From assembly GCA_036375215.1 (NCBI GenBank), contig DASUSH010000028.1, positions 1-18,928 of the forward strand: a stretch of DNA of 18,928 bases. Reading direction: 5' to 3'. Shown piece by piece: positions 1 to 6,658 of this stretch. Position 1 is the stretch's first letter, and each line of letters starts with the position of its first letter. The translations under genes were made by a program, and so were the position numbers. The notes beneath the pieces were generated by a model. The model had not been told where the DNA came from, did not search any database, and worked only from the letters and a program-made list of their open reading frames with translations. Source of the stretch: DASUSH01 sp036375215. GTDB lineage: Bacteria > Actinomycetota > Thermoleophilia > Solirubrobacterales > 70-9.

Positions 1-364
1 TCGGCCTCTCGGTGGGATTGGCGTTTTGCGGCGCGGTCCTCCTCGCCGCTCTTTCGATCGCGTTTACCAACAAGTCGGACGCGAGCGATGTCCTGCCGCC
101 CGCCGAGAAGGCGCAGGTCGCCCAGGTCCTCGAGGACGACGCCGAGGTGATGACGCGAATCTTGAGGAGCAGCTCGCGAGCCAGCCCCCGGAGATCGAGG
201 CAGAGATCCTTCGGATCAACGAGGAGGCCAGACCGGAAGCGCTACAGGTCGCCTTGGCGATCCCGCTTCTCGCCGCTGTTCTCGGCTTCGTGTTCTCGAT
301 GCGCATGATGCGTCTGCCGGATCCGGCGCCGATCAAGGTCGACGAAGCCGCTGCTTTCAGCTGA
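1..364 (+). pseudogene. C-terminal end of a 14-TM MFS drug exporter (DHA2/EmrB-like), frameshifted
   Basis: This is the 3' part of a major facilitator superfamily exporter that starts before the window. The first frame encodes a hydrophobic segment (GLAFCGAVLLAALSIAF), then a polar loop ending EVMT at about base 152. The protein then continues in another frame with NLEEQLASQPPEIEAEI, a last membrane helix (ALQVALAIPLLAAVLGF) and the tail MMRLPDPAP, with its stop at 362-364. The loop followed by a final helix and an RLPDP-type end is what I know from DHA2-family exporters of actinobacteria. Joining the frames needs one extra base near 153-154. The gene is therefore either broken or carries a sequencing error. 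It converges on the glycosyltransferase remnant 41 bp downstream. Family call is fairly sure; substrate is unknown. Confidence 0.7.
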
Positions 365-366
365 CA

Positions 367-380
367 CCCGAAGGCTCGGG
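367..380. terminator. Short hairpin between converging genes
   Basis: CCCGA (367-371) and TCGGG (376-380) form a 5-bp stem with an AGGC loop. It lies in the 41-bp gap between two converging reading frames, where a bidirectional terminator would be expected. There is no T-run, so the call rests on position and symmetry only. Confidence 0.3.
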
Positions 381-405
381 AGCGTCGAACGGAGCGCTTC
401 GGCGA

Positions 406-1309
406 CTAGCCGGACGCGCTTTCACGCTCGATATCCCACGCCACCCGTCGTCCGCTCGCCCCGCGGATAGCCGCGGGTGCCTCGCTGCGGCCGGCGGCGC
501 TCGCGGAGATCGCCCAATACCCGGCCGGGTAGAGCGGGCCGAGTAGGAACGCGAACGCAGCACGGCGATCGTACGGGCGCTCGACTACCAACGCGAACCC
601 GAGCTGAATCATCCCGACGACGGCGACCGCGATCCCCAGGTGAGCCCGACCCCCGAGAAGTGGGAACGCTCGCTAAAGAAGTGGTTGACGATCGCACCGA
701 CCAACGCGACGCCCACCCGGCCGCTGAGTGCCTGGGTACGCCTGATCATCCCGATGATCGAGGCGGCCTCGAGGACTTGGAGCGCGGCGAGGAAGCTTCG
801 CCGGTTGGTCACGTGAGGAGCGCCGGCGACGGCAGCGGTACGAGCGGATCGCGAGATCCTCGCGACCAGGAGCTCCGGCGCCGCTGGGTGGATGTGGGTG
901 TCCGCGTCGGTGACGATCACGAGATCGTGGCGTGCTTGTGCGAACCCGAGGTTCAGGCGCTCGGCCTTGCCTCGATTGACCGGGTCGCGGACGACGTCGA
1001 GACGAGGGTCGCCCTCGCCCGCCGCGGCCGCCACCGCGGCGGTGTCGTCGTTGGAACCGTCGTCGAGCACGACGACCTCGAGCTCGGGGTAATCGACGGC
1101 AAGGGCCGCCGACACGCACTCGGCGATCACCGCGACTCGTTGTAGGCAGGGATGAACAGGCTCACCGGAGGCCACCCGCCGGGCGGCTCGTCGGCCTCGT
1201 TCGCCTCGTCGAGGCGGCGGAACAGGAGCCCGCCCGCGATCCAGTAGGCCGCGGTGACGACGGGGTAGAAGGCGACGAACGCAAGCAGAACCTTCGCCGC
1301 GATCTCCAA
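406..1309 (-). pseudogene. Degraded family-2 glycosyltransferase (PgaC/hyaluronan-synthase-like)
   Basis: Three frames together give one membrane glycosyltransferase. The N-terminal part (1309 down to about 1136, probable TTG start) has a TM helix (LLAFVAFYPVVTAAYWIAGG) and VSLFIPAYNE. It continues in a second frame from AVIAECVSAAL through VVVLDDGSNDDT and the VTDADTH motif to about 637. A third frame gives the C-terminal membrane part and the tail RRVAWDIERE (stop 406-408). Single bases appear to be missing at about 1134-1135 and in the C-run at 634-637. The sequence also jumps from RRTQALSGRVG straight into C-terminal membrane sequence. The catalytic ED segment and the QxxRW motif are therefore absent. 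The remnant is about 300 codons, against roughly 400 or more for intact relatives. It is last in the operon with the AI-2E-type transporter. It cannot be active as read. Confidence 0.75.
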
Positions 1310-1311
1310 TG

Positions 1312-1608
1312 TCAGGGCTCCTGGCTCTCGCGGATCGCTTGCCGGCGCGAGGGGACGAGGAACGCGAAACTGACGAGCAGCGCGACGACCAGGGTCAAGA
1401 GGGCGACGCCGACGACGTTTGCCCGCTTGATGACGACGGCCATCACAATCAGCCCCGCCAGCCAGAGAACGGGCCCGCTGAGCAGGACCGCCGCTCGCAA
1501 TGCCGGAGTCGCCGGTCGCAGTGGCTCGAACAGTGGGGGCCGGGAGTCCTCGTGTTCTCCTTCGGCGTCGTTTGGCGCGTCGCTGCGGTCTCCTCGCGCT
1601 GCGTTCAT
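1312..1608 (-). CDS. Small two-TM membrane protein
   Basis: This 98-aa protein starts at an ATG whose first bases overlap the stop of the upstream transporter gene (ATGA, 1605-1608), which implies translational coupling. Residues 1-35 are charged and probably cytoplasmic. Two hydrophobic stretches follow (AAVLLSGPVLWLAGLIVMAV and VALLTLVVALLVSFAFLVP), joined by a short KRAN-containing loop, and the protein ends in a charged tail (SRRQAIRESQEP). I recognise no family. Its stop is 2 bp before the probable TTG start of the glycosyltransferase remnant, so it sits between transporter and glycosyltransferase in one operon. A partner of either protein is possible but unproven. Confidence 0.7.
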   Translation of the reverse strand: MNAARGDRSDAPNDAEGEHEDSRPPLFEPLRPATPALRAAVLLSGPVLWLAGLIVMAVVIKRANVVGVALLTLVVALLVSFAFLVPSRRQAIRESQEP

Positions 1609-2801
1609 GCCGTCGCGGGGGCCGGGGCATCCCCGGACGCCTCGGCGGCATGCGTGCTCTCCGCAGCGCGGGCCCGAGCGAGGTCGGCCGAGATCCGAGT
1701 CGCCGCCGCGACGACTGGGGCGGCGAGGATCAGGCCGACGGCGCCGAACAGCGCGCCTCCCGCGATCGTCACGACGAGGACCGCGAGCGGATGGATCCCG
1801 AGTGCGGCCCCCATCGCGAACGGCTGGACCAGCTGCTGGAGGATGCCGTTGGCGAGAAGCTGGACCACGATCATCGCCCCGGCCTCCTCCGGGCCTGCGC
1901 CGCCAAGCGCGATCAGCACCGCGAAGCCGGCCGCCGCCCAAGCGCCGAGGTACGGGATAAAGGCGCCGATGAAGGTGACGACCGCAATCGTCCCGGCCAG
2001 GGGAACCCCGAGCGCGAGAGCTCCGATCGTCACGACCGCGGCGTTGAAAGCCGCGACGATCGCGACCCCCGTGAAGTAGCCGCGAAGCGACTGCAGCATC
2101 CGCTTTGTGATCGTGTGCGCGACCTGATCCGGGAGGGCGAGGTGCCGCTCGGTCCACGAGCGGATCTCCGGGCCATCCTTGAGCAGGAAGAACAGGCTGA
2201 GCGCGGTGATCCCGAGGAAGAACGCGAGGGTGGAAAGCGCGGAGATTCCCGCCGTAAGTCCGCCGAGGAGCGCATCCTTGGCGTCGACGAGGCCGGCGCT
2301 CACGTCCCTATTTGCGGACGCGGCGTCGCCCGCGGCGACTCCTGCGTCCTCAAGCCAGGATTCGATCCGGTCCGCGGCCGCCGTGAGCTGATCGCTTACC
2401 TCGCTCGCCTGGCTGGCGATTCCGCCGAGCACGACGAGCACCAGCCCCAAGCCGATCGCGACTATCGCGAGCAAGACGATGACTGCGCCGAGCGCTCGGG
2501 GGATCCGATGCGCGGCAAACCAGCGCACCAGCGGGGCGGCTACGGCGGCGACTATGCCCGCGGTGAGCACCGGTAGGACGATCACCTGGGTCAGGGCAAG
2601 GAGCCAGACCACTCCGACTAGCAGGACCGTGATCCCGACCAGCAGCCACGACATCAAGCCGGCGTCGCGAAGCCACTTGGGCGCGGCGAAGAGGCCGCTC
2701 AGTTCGGATGGATCGATCTCGACGAGCTCGCCACCGAGCTCGGCATCGGCCGGGTCCCGGCGACCTGCGCCCTGCCGCCGGCGGAGCCGACCGCGGATCA
2801 T
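1605..2801 (-). CDS. AI-2E family (PerM-like) transporter
   Basis: This is a 398-aa polytopic membrane protein of the AI-2E/PerM superfamily. Characterised members include autoinducer-2 exporters and Na+/H+ antiporters. A polar N-tail of about 45 residues precedes a first helix pair (GITVLLVGVVWLLALTQVIV). A soluble segment follows, rich in Ala, Ser and Asp (about residues 130-190). The C-terminal half carries family signatures: FIGAFIPYLGAW, the ILQQLVQPFAMG stretch, and GIHPLAVLVVTIAGGALFG. Length is normal. The ATG at 2801 gives the usual length; a longer frame upstream reads through the DUF7144 gene and is not credible. The gene lies 20 bp after DUF7144 and overlaps the next gene by 4 bp. 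The substrate cannot be told from sequence, and a role in AI-2 transport should not be assumed. Confidence 0.88.
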   Translation of the reverse strand: MIRGRLRRRQGAGRRDPADAELGGELVEIDPSELSGLFAAPKWLRDAGLMSWLLVGITVLLVGVVWLLALTQVIVLPVLTAGIVAAVAAPLVRWFAAHRIPRALGAVIVLLAIVAIGLGLVLVVLGGIASQASEVSDQLTAAADRIESWLEDAGVAAGDAASANRDVSAGLVDAKDALLGGLTAGISALSTLAFFLGITALSLFFLLKDGPEIRSWTERHLALPDQVAHTITKRMLQSLRGYFTGVAIVAAFNAAVVTIGALALGVPLAGTIAVVTFIGAFIPYLGAWAAAGFAVLIALGGAGPEEAGAMIVVQLLANGILQQLVQPFAMGAALGIHPLAVLVVTIAGGALFGAVGLILAAPVVAAATRISADLARARAAESTHAAEASGDAPAPATA

Positions 2802-2821
2802 GCCGGCACCGTCGTCCTTGC

Positions 2822-3232
2822 CTACGCGATCTCGCGCCGCCGAACTCCGTAGGCGACGAGGCCGTAGATCACGAGCAGATCGATGATGAATATCGCGAAC
2901 CCGCCAACCGGGAACGCCGACACCCAGAGCAACACGACGATCGCGTTGAGGCTCGCGGTGACGATCCCGACCACGGCCCCGAACGCGTTCCGGGTCCAGA
3001 TCGAGAACGCGGCGACGACCTGGATCGCACCCACGATCAGATGGATCCATCCCCAGGTGTTCAAGTCGTCGAAGATGACGAACCGCTCGTTCTCGACGAA
3101 GAACGCCGAGTTGTCGATCGCCGCGATCCCGTAGATCACGTTGAGGACACCTACGACTCCGATCATCACCCCGGCGAACGCGACCCAGCCGGCACCTCGC
3201 TCGTCCACCGAGTCGCGTGCTGGTGAAGCCAT
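2822..3232 (-). CDS. DUF7144 family four-TM membrane protein
   Basis: This 136-aa protein has four hydrophobic segments. The first runs through VAFAGVMIGVVGVLNVIYGI. The second begins in WGWIHLIVGAIQVVAAF and is followed by FGAVVGIVTASLNAIVVLLW and FAIFIIDLLVIYGLVAYG. The FDDLNTWGWIHLIVG segment is characteristic of the DUF7144 proteins common in actinobacteria; their function is unknown. The chosen ATG at 3232 has a good ribosome site (AAGGGAG) about 5 nt upstream. An in-frame ATG farther upstream (3316) lacks one. It is the first gene of the leftward operon and is divergent from the DUF6325 cluster, so regulation probably lies in the 126 bp between 3232 and 3359. Confidence 0.85.
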   Translation of the reverse strand: MASPARDSVDERGAGWVAFAGVMIGVVGVLNVIYGIAAIDNSAFFVENERFVIFDDLNTWGWIHLIVGAIQVVAAFSIWTRNAFGAVVGIVTASLNAIVVLLWVSAFPVGGFAIFIIDLLVIYGLVAYGVRRREIA

Positions 3233-3292
3233 GCTGTCTCCCTTCGTCGATCGGGCCCCTGCCGCCCGAATCTCGATTTGACGCAGTGTCCC

Positions 3293-3330
3293 ACCTGGGA
3301 GGCTCGCCGACGGCATGGTCTCGCCCAGGT
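3293..3330. promoter_or_regulatory. Inverted repeat in a divergent intergenic region
   Basis: ACCTGGG (3293-3299) and its exact reverse complement CCCAGGT (3324-3330) are separated by 24 nt. The midpoints are 31 bp apart, about three helical turns, so both half-sites face one side of the DNA. It lies between two divergent gene clusters. An operator for a dimeric regulator is possible; this is inference from symmetry and position. Confidence 0.3.
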
Positions 3331-3358
3331 CGCTGGATGAAACCCACGGGGGTGAGCA

Positions 3359-3448
3359 ATGGCCGTCACCGCCTTGCTGGATACTCCCGACGACGAGTTT
3401 GGCGCGCCGGAGGCGCGAACGATCGGCAACGAAGGGAGCACGGAGTGA
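3359..3448 (+). CDS. Possible 29-aa leader ORF upstream of DUF6325
   Basis: The ATG at 3359 follows a purine-rich GGGGGTGAG at very short distance and opens a 29-codon frame (MAVTALLDTPDDEFGAPEAR and nine more residues). Its TGA (3446-3448) overlaps the GTG start of the DUF6325 gene as GTGA. About four fifths of its codons end in G or C, as in real genes here. The peptide is acidic, has no membrane segment, and matches no family I know. It may be a coupling peptide or chance. The case weakens if DUF6325 actually starts at the ATG at 3466. Confidence 0.35.
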   Translation: MAVTALLDTPDDEFGAPEARTIGNEGSTE

Positions 3449-3909
3449 GCGAAGAGCGGGACGAGATGGGGCCGATCGATTACCTGGTGATCGAGTGGCC
3501 CGGAGGGCAGCCGACCGGAGGAGCGGCGCCGCTTCTGGTCGACCTCGTCGATCGTGGGCTGATCAGAGTCCTCGACCTGGCCTTCGTCAGGAAGGCAGAG
3601 GATGGTGCGGCGGAACCGCTCGACATCTCCGAGCTCGCCGCCGAGGTGGAGGGGATGAGCCAGTTGATCGGCGCAGCATCCGGGCTGCTCGATTCCGAAG
3701 ATCTCGATCAGGTCGCGAACGCGCTCGATCCGGGCTCCGCCGCTGGAATCCTCGTGTACGAGAACGCCTGGGCGGGACCGTTCGCGGCCGCGGTGCGGCG
3801 CGGGGGCGGCGAGCTCGTGGCGAACGGACGGATTCCGGTGCAGTCGATCCTCGCCGCGCTCGACGCAGTCGAAGAAGATGGGCCCAGCGCCCCGGCGAAC
3901 CGGAACTGA
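3445..3909 (+). CDS. DUF6325 family protein
   Basis: This 154-aa soluble acidic protein resembles the DUF6325 family of unknown function. It has the N-terminal GPIDYLVIEWPGGQPTGG strand-turn, then LLVDLVDRGLIRVLDLAFVR, a central acidic helix region, and AAGILVYENAWAGPFAAAVR followed by ELVANGRIP. The GTG start at 3445 is chosen because AAGGGAG sits at good spacing before it. The ATG at 3466 (MGPIDY) matches how many homologues begin and remains an alternative. The next gene is a SHOCT protein 18 bp downstream. DUF6325 and SHOCT genes are, to my knowledge, often neighbours in actinobacteria. No signal peptide or catalytic motif is visible. Confidence 0.82.
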   Translation: MSEERDEMGPIDYLVIEWPGGQPTGGAAPLLVDLVDRGLIRVLDLAFVRKAEDGAAEPLDISELAAEVEGMSQLIGAASGLLDSEDLDQVANALDPGSAAGILVYENAWAGPFAAAVRRGGGELVANGRIPVQSILAALDAVEEDGPSAPANRN

Positions 3910-3927
3910 GAGAAGGAGGAGACGAAC

Positions 3928-4209
3928 ATGCCTGGACTACTTGGAAACGTCGCTCGTGTTGCTGTCGCCCAGGGGACGGCGACCGCGGTCCGCAATCGCG
4001 TCACACGCCGCCAGGCGCAGCGGTGGGCTGACCAGGGACAGGCTTCCCCTGCATACATGGAAGCGGTGCCCGCGGCCCCGCCCACGGCGGCCGCGCCTGC
4101 TCCGGCCGTCGACCCGATCGCACAGCTCGAGCGGCTCGGCGAGCTTCGCGACAAGGGCGTACTGACCGATGAAGAGTTCGCGGCCCAGAAGGCAAAGCTC
4201 ATGGGCTGA
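3928..4209 (+). CDS. SHOCT domain protein
   Basis: This 93-aa protein has a basic N-terminal half (GNVARVAVAQGTATAVRNRV, then RRQAQRW), a Pro/Ala linker at about residues 48-60, and a C-terminal SHOCT domain (about 62-92). The SHOCT core reads LERLGELRDKGVLTDEEFAA and ends QKAKLMG. SHOCT is a short helical module thought to mediate oligomerisation or protein contact. A strong ribosome site (GAAGGAGGAG) precedes the ATG. It is 18 bp behind DUF6325 and followed by a hairpin, so the two are one transcription unit. Function is unknown beyond a likely binding role. Confidence 0.9.
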   Translation: MPGLLGNVARVAVAQGTATAVRNRVTRRQAQRWADQGQASPAYMEAVPAAPPTAAAPAPAVDPIAQLERLGELRDKGVLTDEEFAAQKAKLMG

Positions 4210-4214
4210 TCGGA

Positions 4215-4242
4215 AATCGCGCATGGCGGGAGTGGCGCGATT
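4215..4242 (+). terminator. Hairpin terminator after the SHOCT gene
   Basis: AATCGCGC (4215-4222) pairs perfectly with GCGCGATT (4235-4242) around a 12-nt loop, 5 bp after the SHOCT stop codon. No clear T-run follows. Confidence 0.5.
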
Positions 4243-4363
4243 GCGTTCGAGTGGGAATTGTGGTGTCGGGCCTCCTGGGCACCAGAAAGTCAGCGCGACT
4301 TCGGTGGCCCTACTCCGGCCCGACGCTGAGAATGTGACGACTGGCGGGGACTTCGAGAGATGA

Positions 4364-4436
4364 TGGAGCTAGCCGGACTCGAACCGGCGACCTCCTGGGT
4401 GCGATCCAGGCGCTCTCCCAACTGAGCTATAGCCCC
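4364..4436 (-). tRNA. tRNA-Ala (anticodon CGC)
   Basis: The reverse strand folds into a standard 73-nt cloverleaf. The acceptor strands are GGGGCTA and TAGCTCC with discriminator A73. The G3-T70 wobble pair is the alanine identity element. The D-arm is GCTCAGTTGGGAGAGC. The anticodon stem CCTGG/CCAGG encloses ATCGCAC, giving anticodon CGC, which reads GCG codons. The T-arm contains GGTTCGAGTCC. The CCA end is not encoded: after A73 the DNA reads TCA. A TATCCT box on the same strand (4480-4475) may be its -10 element. Confidence 0.96.
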
Positions 4437-4629
4437 AGCGTTCGCGGCGGCCTTGCCGGCGCGCCGCGGCCCAGAGGATAGCCCGGCGCGCGCGGGCCGC
4501 CACGCCCATGACGGCGCCGATTACGACGACCCGAAGCTGGTCGAGCTGGTCGCGGTCGGCCGCAACCGCTCGCCCGAGGTCCGCGCGGGCGACCTCCATC
4601 ATCGGGCGGAGCGTATCCCCGCCCGGGCG

Positions 4630-4635
4630 TAGGGT
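4630..4635 (+). promoter_or_regulatory. Candidate -10 box (TAGGGT) for a leaderless diguanylate cyclase mRNA
   Basis: TAGGGT fits the actinobacterial TANNNT -10 pattern and ends 7 nt before the GTG start at 4643. Transcription would then begin at or next to the start codon. No Shine-Dalgarno sequence is present, which agrees with a leaderless mRNA. I see no convincing -35 element. Confidence 0.35.
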
Positions 4636-4642
4636 TCGAACC

Positions 4643-6583
4643 GTGAGCTTCCGCCGCCGACTCACCCTCTTCTTCGTGGTGATCGTCGTCGTGCCGATGG
4701 TCGCGCTCGGGGCGAGCGTCGTCCAGCTCGCCGGTTCGGCGGAGATCGGCAAGGCGGACGCGGGGCTCTCGGCCGCGCTCGACACGGCGCTCGGCGTCTA
4801 TGACCAGGACCAGGCCGACGCGGAGGACGCGGGCCGGCGGGCGGCGGCGGACCCGGAATTGGCGGCGGCGCTTCGCGACGGCGACCGCGCCGAGGTCGAG
4901 GCGGCGGTGTCGCGTCAGCTTGGCGGCGGCGGCCTCGTCGCGCTGAGCGTGCTCGACTCCTCGGGGAAGGAGACCGCTTCGGCGGGGGACCGCACGGCGG
5001 TCGCCGCCGTCGAGCTGGGGCTGGAGCAAGACGGCGAGGCGAGCGGGACGCTCGTCGCCTCGACGACGACCGCGAGCGACTTCGCCCGCCGCGTGCGCGA
5101 GTTCACCGGCCGCGATGCGACGATCTCCGACGAGCGCGGCACGGTGGCGACGACGACGCCGGTGGGCGACGTTGACCTGCCCGATTCGGGCAGCGCCGAG
5201 ACCGTCGAGCTCGGCGGCGAGGAGCAGCGTGCCGCCACCGCCGCGCTCGGCGCCCCGGCCGGCGAGCCGCTCCGCCTCACCCTCTACGGGGAGATCGAGT
5301 CCGCAGGCTTCGCTGCGGACCGCCCGCTCGTCGCCGCCGCGCTGATCGCCTTCTTCGTGATCGCCTTCGTCTTCGTCGCCGTGCTCCTGCGCTCGCTGCA
5401 GGGGCAGATCGCGGCGATGCTGTCCGCCGCGAGGCGGATCGGGAGGGGCGACTTCAGCCGCAAGCTCCCGGTCGAGGGCAACGACGAGATGGCGGGCCTG
5501 GCGCGCGAGTTCAACGCGATGAGCGACCAGCTCAGCGCGCAGATGGGCGAGCTGCGGCGCCAGCGCACCGAGCTCGAGCAATCGGTGCGGCGCATCGGCG
5601 AGGCGTTCGCCTCCGGGCTCGACCGCACCGCGCTGCTCGAGATCGTCGCCGAGACCGCCATATCGGCCTGCGAGGCCGAGCACGCCCGGATCCTGCTCGC
5701 CGGCAGCCAGGACCCCGAGGTCGCGGTCGGCGAGCCGCTCTCGGACCCGGCGTTGGAGGCGGCGCGGGCCGCGGAGCGCGAAGCGCTTCGCGGCGGGGCG
5801 ATGGCAGATGCCGAGCAGGGCGAGTGGTTCGCGGTCTCGCAGCCGCTGGCGCGGGCCGGCGGAGGCGCCGACGGGCGCGGGTCGGCGCTCGCGGGGGCGG
5901 CGATGACGATCGTCCGCGGCGGCAAGCCGTTCGAGGAGAGCCAGCGCGAGGTCCTGCGCTACCTGATCGGGCAGGCCGCGGCCTCGCTCGAGAACGTCGA
6001 GCTGCACGAGCTGGTCACCGAGCAGGCGATCACCGACGAGCTCACCGGGCTACCGAACAACCGCCGGTTCCGCCGCTGGATCGCGACCGAGACGGCGCGC
6101 GCCGAGCGCTTCGGCCACGACCTCTCGCTGCTGATGCTGGACATCGACGACTTCAAGCAGGTGAACGACACTCACGGGCACCTCCAGGGCGACGAGGTCC
6201 TGCGGGCGATCGGGCGGGTCCTGCGCGAGGAGTCGCGCGGGATCGACGAGCCGGCGCGCTACGGTGGCGAGGAGTTCGCGATCGGGCTGCCGGAGACCGG
6301 GATCGACGGCGCCTGCGAGGTCGCCGAGCGCGTTCGGGAGCGGATCGAAGGCACTGAGATACCGATGGTCGACGGCGACGGGTCGCTGCGCGTGACGACG
6401 AGCATCGGAGCGGCGACGGCGACGCGGGCCGGAACCGACGCGCGGGCGCTCGTCGACGCCGCGGACCAGGCGCTCTACCGGGCCAAGCGAGCGGGCAAGA
6501 ACCGCACCGAGACGGCGACGGCGCGGGGCGGGGAGGGCGAAGGGAAGAGCGACCCGACCGCGAAGATACGGGGCGAGGGCTGA
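4643..6583 (+). CDS. Membrane diguanylate cyclase with extracytoplasmic sensor, HAMP and GGDEF domains
   Basis: This 646-aa sensor enzyme should make cyclic di-GMP from two GTP. Residues 1-6 are basic, followed by TM1 (FFVVIVVVPMVALGASVVQL). An extracytoplasmic sensor region spans about 28-226, with TM2 at 229-251 and a HAMP linker at about 252-305 (RIGRGDFSRKLPVEGNDEMA). A helical stretch and a GAF-like region follow (about 320-460). The GGDEF domain starts at TDELTGLPNNRRF (464). It has DIDDFKQVNDTHGH and the active-site loop GGEEF at 541-545, so it should be active. RGID at 532-535, five residues before GGEEF, is a complete RxxD inhibitory site. The GTG at 4643 is chosen because it directly precedes the basic/TM start; longer frames add non-protein-like sequence. 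No EAL or HD-GYP domain is present. The ligand is unknown. Confidence 0.93.
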   Translation: MSFRRRLTLFFVVIVVVPMVALGASVVQLAGSAEIGKADAGLSAALDTALGVYDQDQADAEDAGRRAAADPELAAALRDGDRAEVEAAVSRQLGGGGLVALSVLDSSGKETASAGDRTAVAAVELGLEQDGEASGTLVASTTTASDFARRVREFTGRDATISDERGTVATTTPVGDVDLPDSGSAETVELGGEEQRAATAALGAPAGEPLRLTLYGEIESAGFAADRPLVAAALIAFFVIAFVFVAVLLRSLQGQIAAMLSAARRIGRGDFSRKLPVEGNDEMAGLAREFNAMSDQLSAQMGELRRQRTELEQSVRRIGEAFASGLDRTALLEIVAETAISACEAEHARILLAGSQDPEVAVGEPLSDPALEAARAAEREALRGGAMADAEQGEWFAVSQPLARAGGGADGRGSALAGAAMTIVRGGKPFEESQREVLRYLIGQAAASLENVELHELVTEQAITDELTGLPNNRRFRRWIATETARAERFGHDLSLLMLDIDDFKQVNDTHGHLQGDEVLRAIGRVLREESRGIDEPARYGGEEFAIGLPETGIDGACEVAERVRERIEGTEIPMVDGDGSLRVTTSIGAATATRAGTDARALVDAADQALYRAKRAGKNRTETATARGGEGEGKSDPTAKIRGEG

Positions 6584-6590
6584 GCCCGGA

Positions 6591-6604
6591 CGCGCCCAGG
6601 CGCG
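6591..6604 (+). terminator. GC-rich hairpin after the diguanylate cyclase gene
   Basis: CGCGC (6591-6595) and GCGCG (6600-6604) pair around CCAG, 7 bp after the stop codon. The stem is short and there is no T-run directly after it. A comparatively AT-rich stretch (about 6614-6645) follows and probably holds the promoter of the next gene. Confidence 0.3.
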
Positions 6605-6658
6605 AGCCCTCGGTTTCCATAAACCACGATATTTGAGAGCCTTTAGCAAGGAACGCCC

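Noticed and set aside
1605..2801. Autoinducer-2 exporter and quorum-sensing locus
   Set aside because: The family name comes from one member; no luxS or AI-2 receptor is in the window, and other members are ion antiporters. Only the family is claimed.
4440..4602. Protein-like stretch starting MMEVARADLGRAVAADRD on the - strand upstream of tRNA-Ala
   Set aside because: The frame has no ribosome site and runs straight into the tRNA (GYSSVGRAPGSHPGG is translated tRNA). Leader or chance sequence is more likely.
4427..6007. 526-codon open frame on the - strand opposite the diguanylate cyclase
   Set aside because: It is an antisense shadow of a gene with unmistakable GGDEF and HAMP motifs, and its translation is low-complexity Arg/Asp/His-rich sequence.
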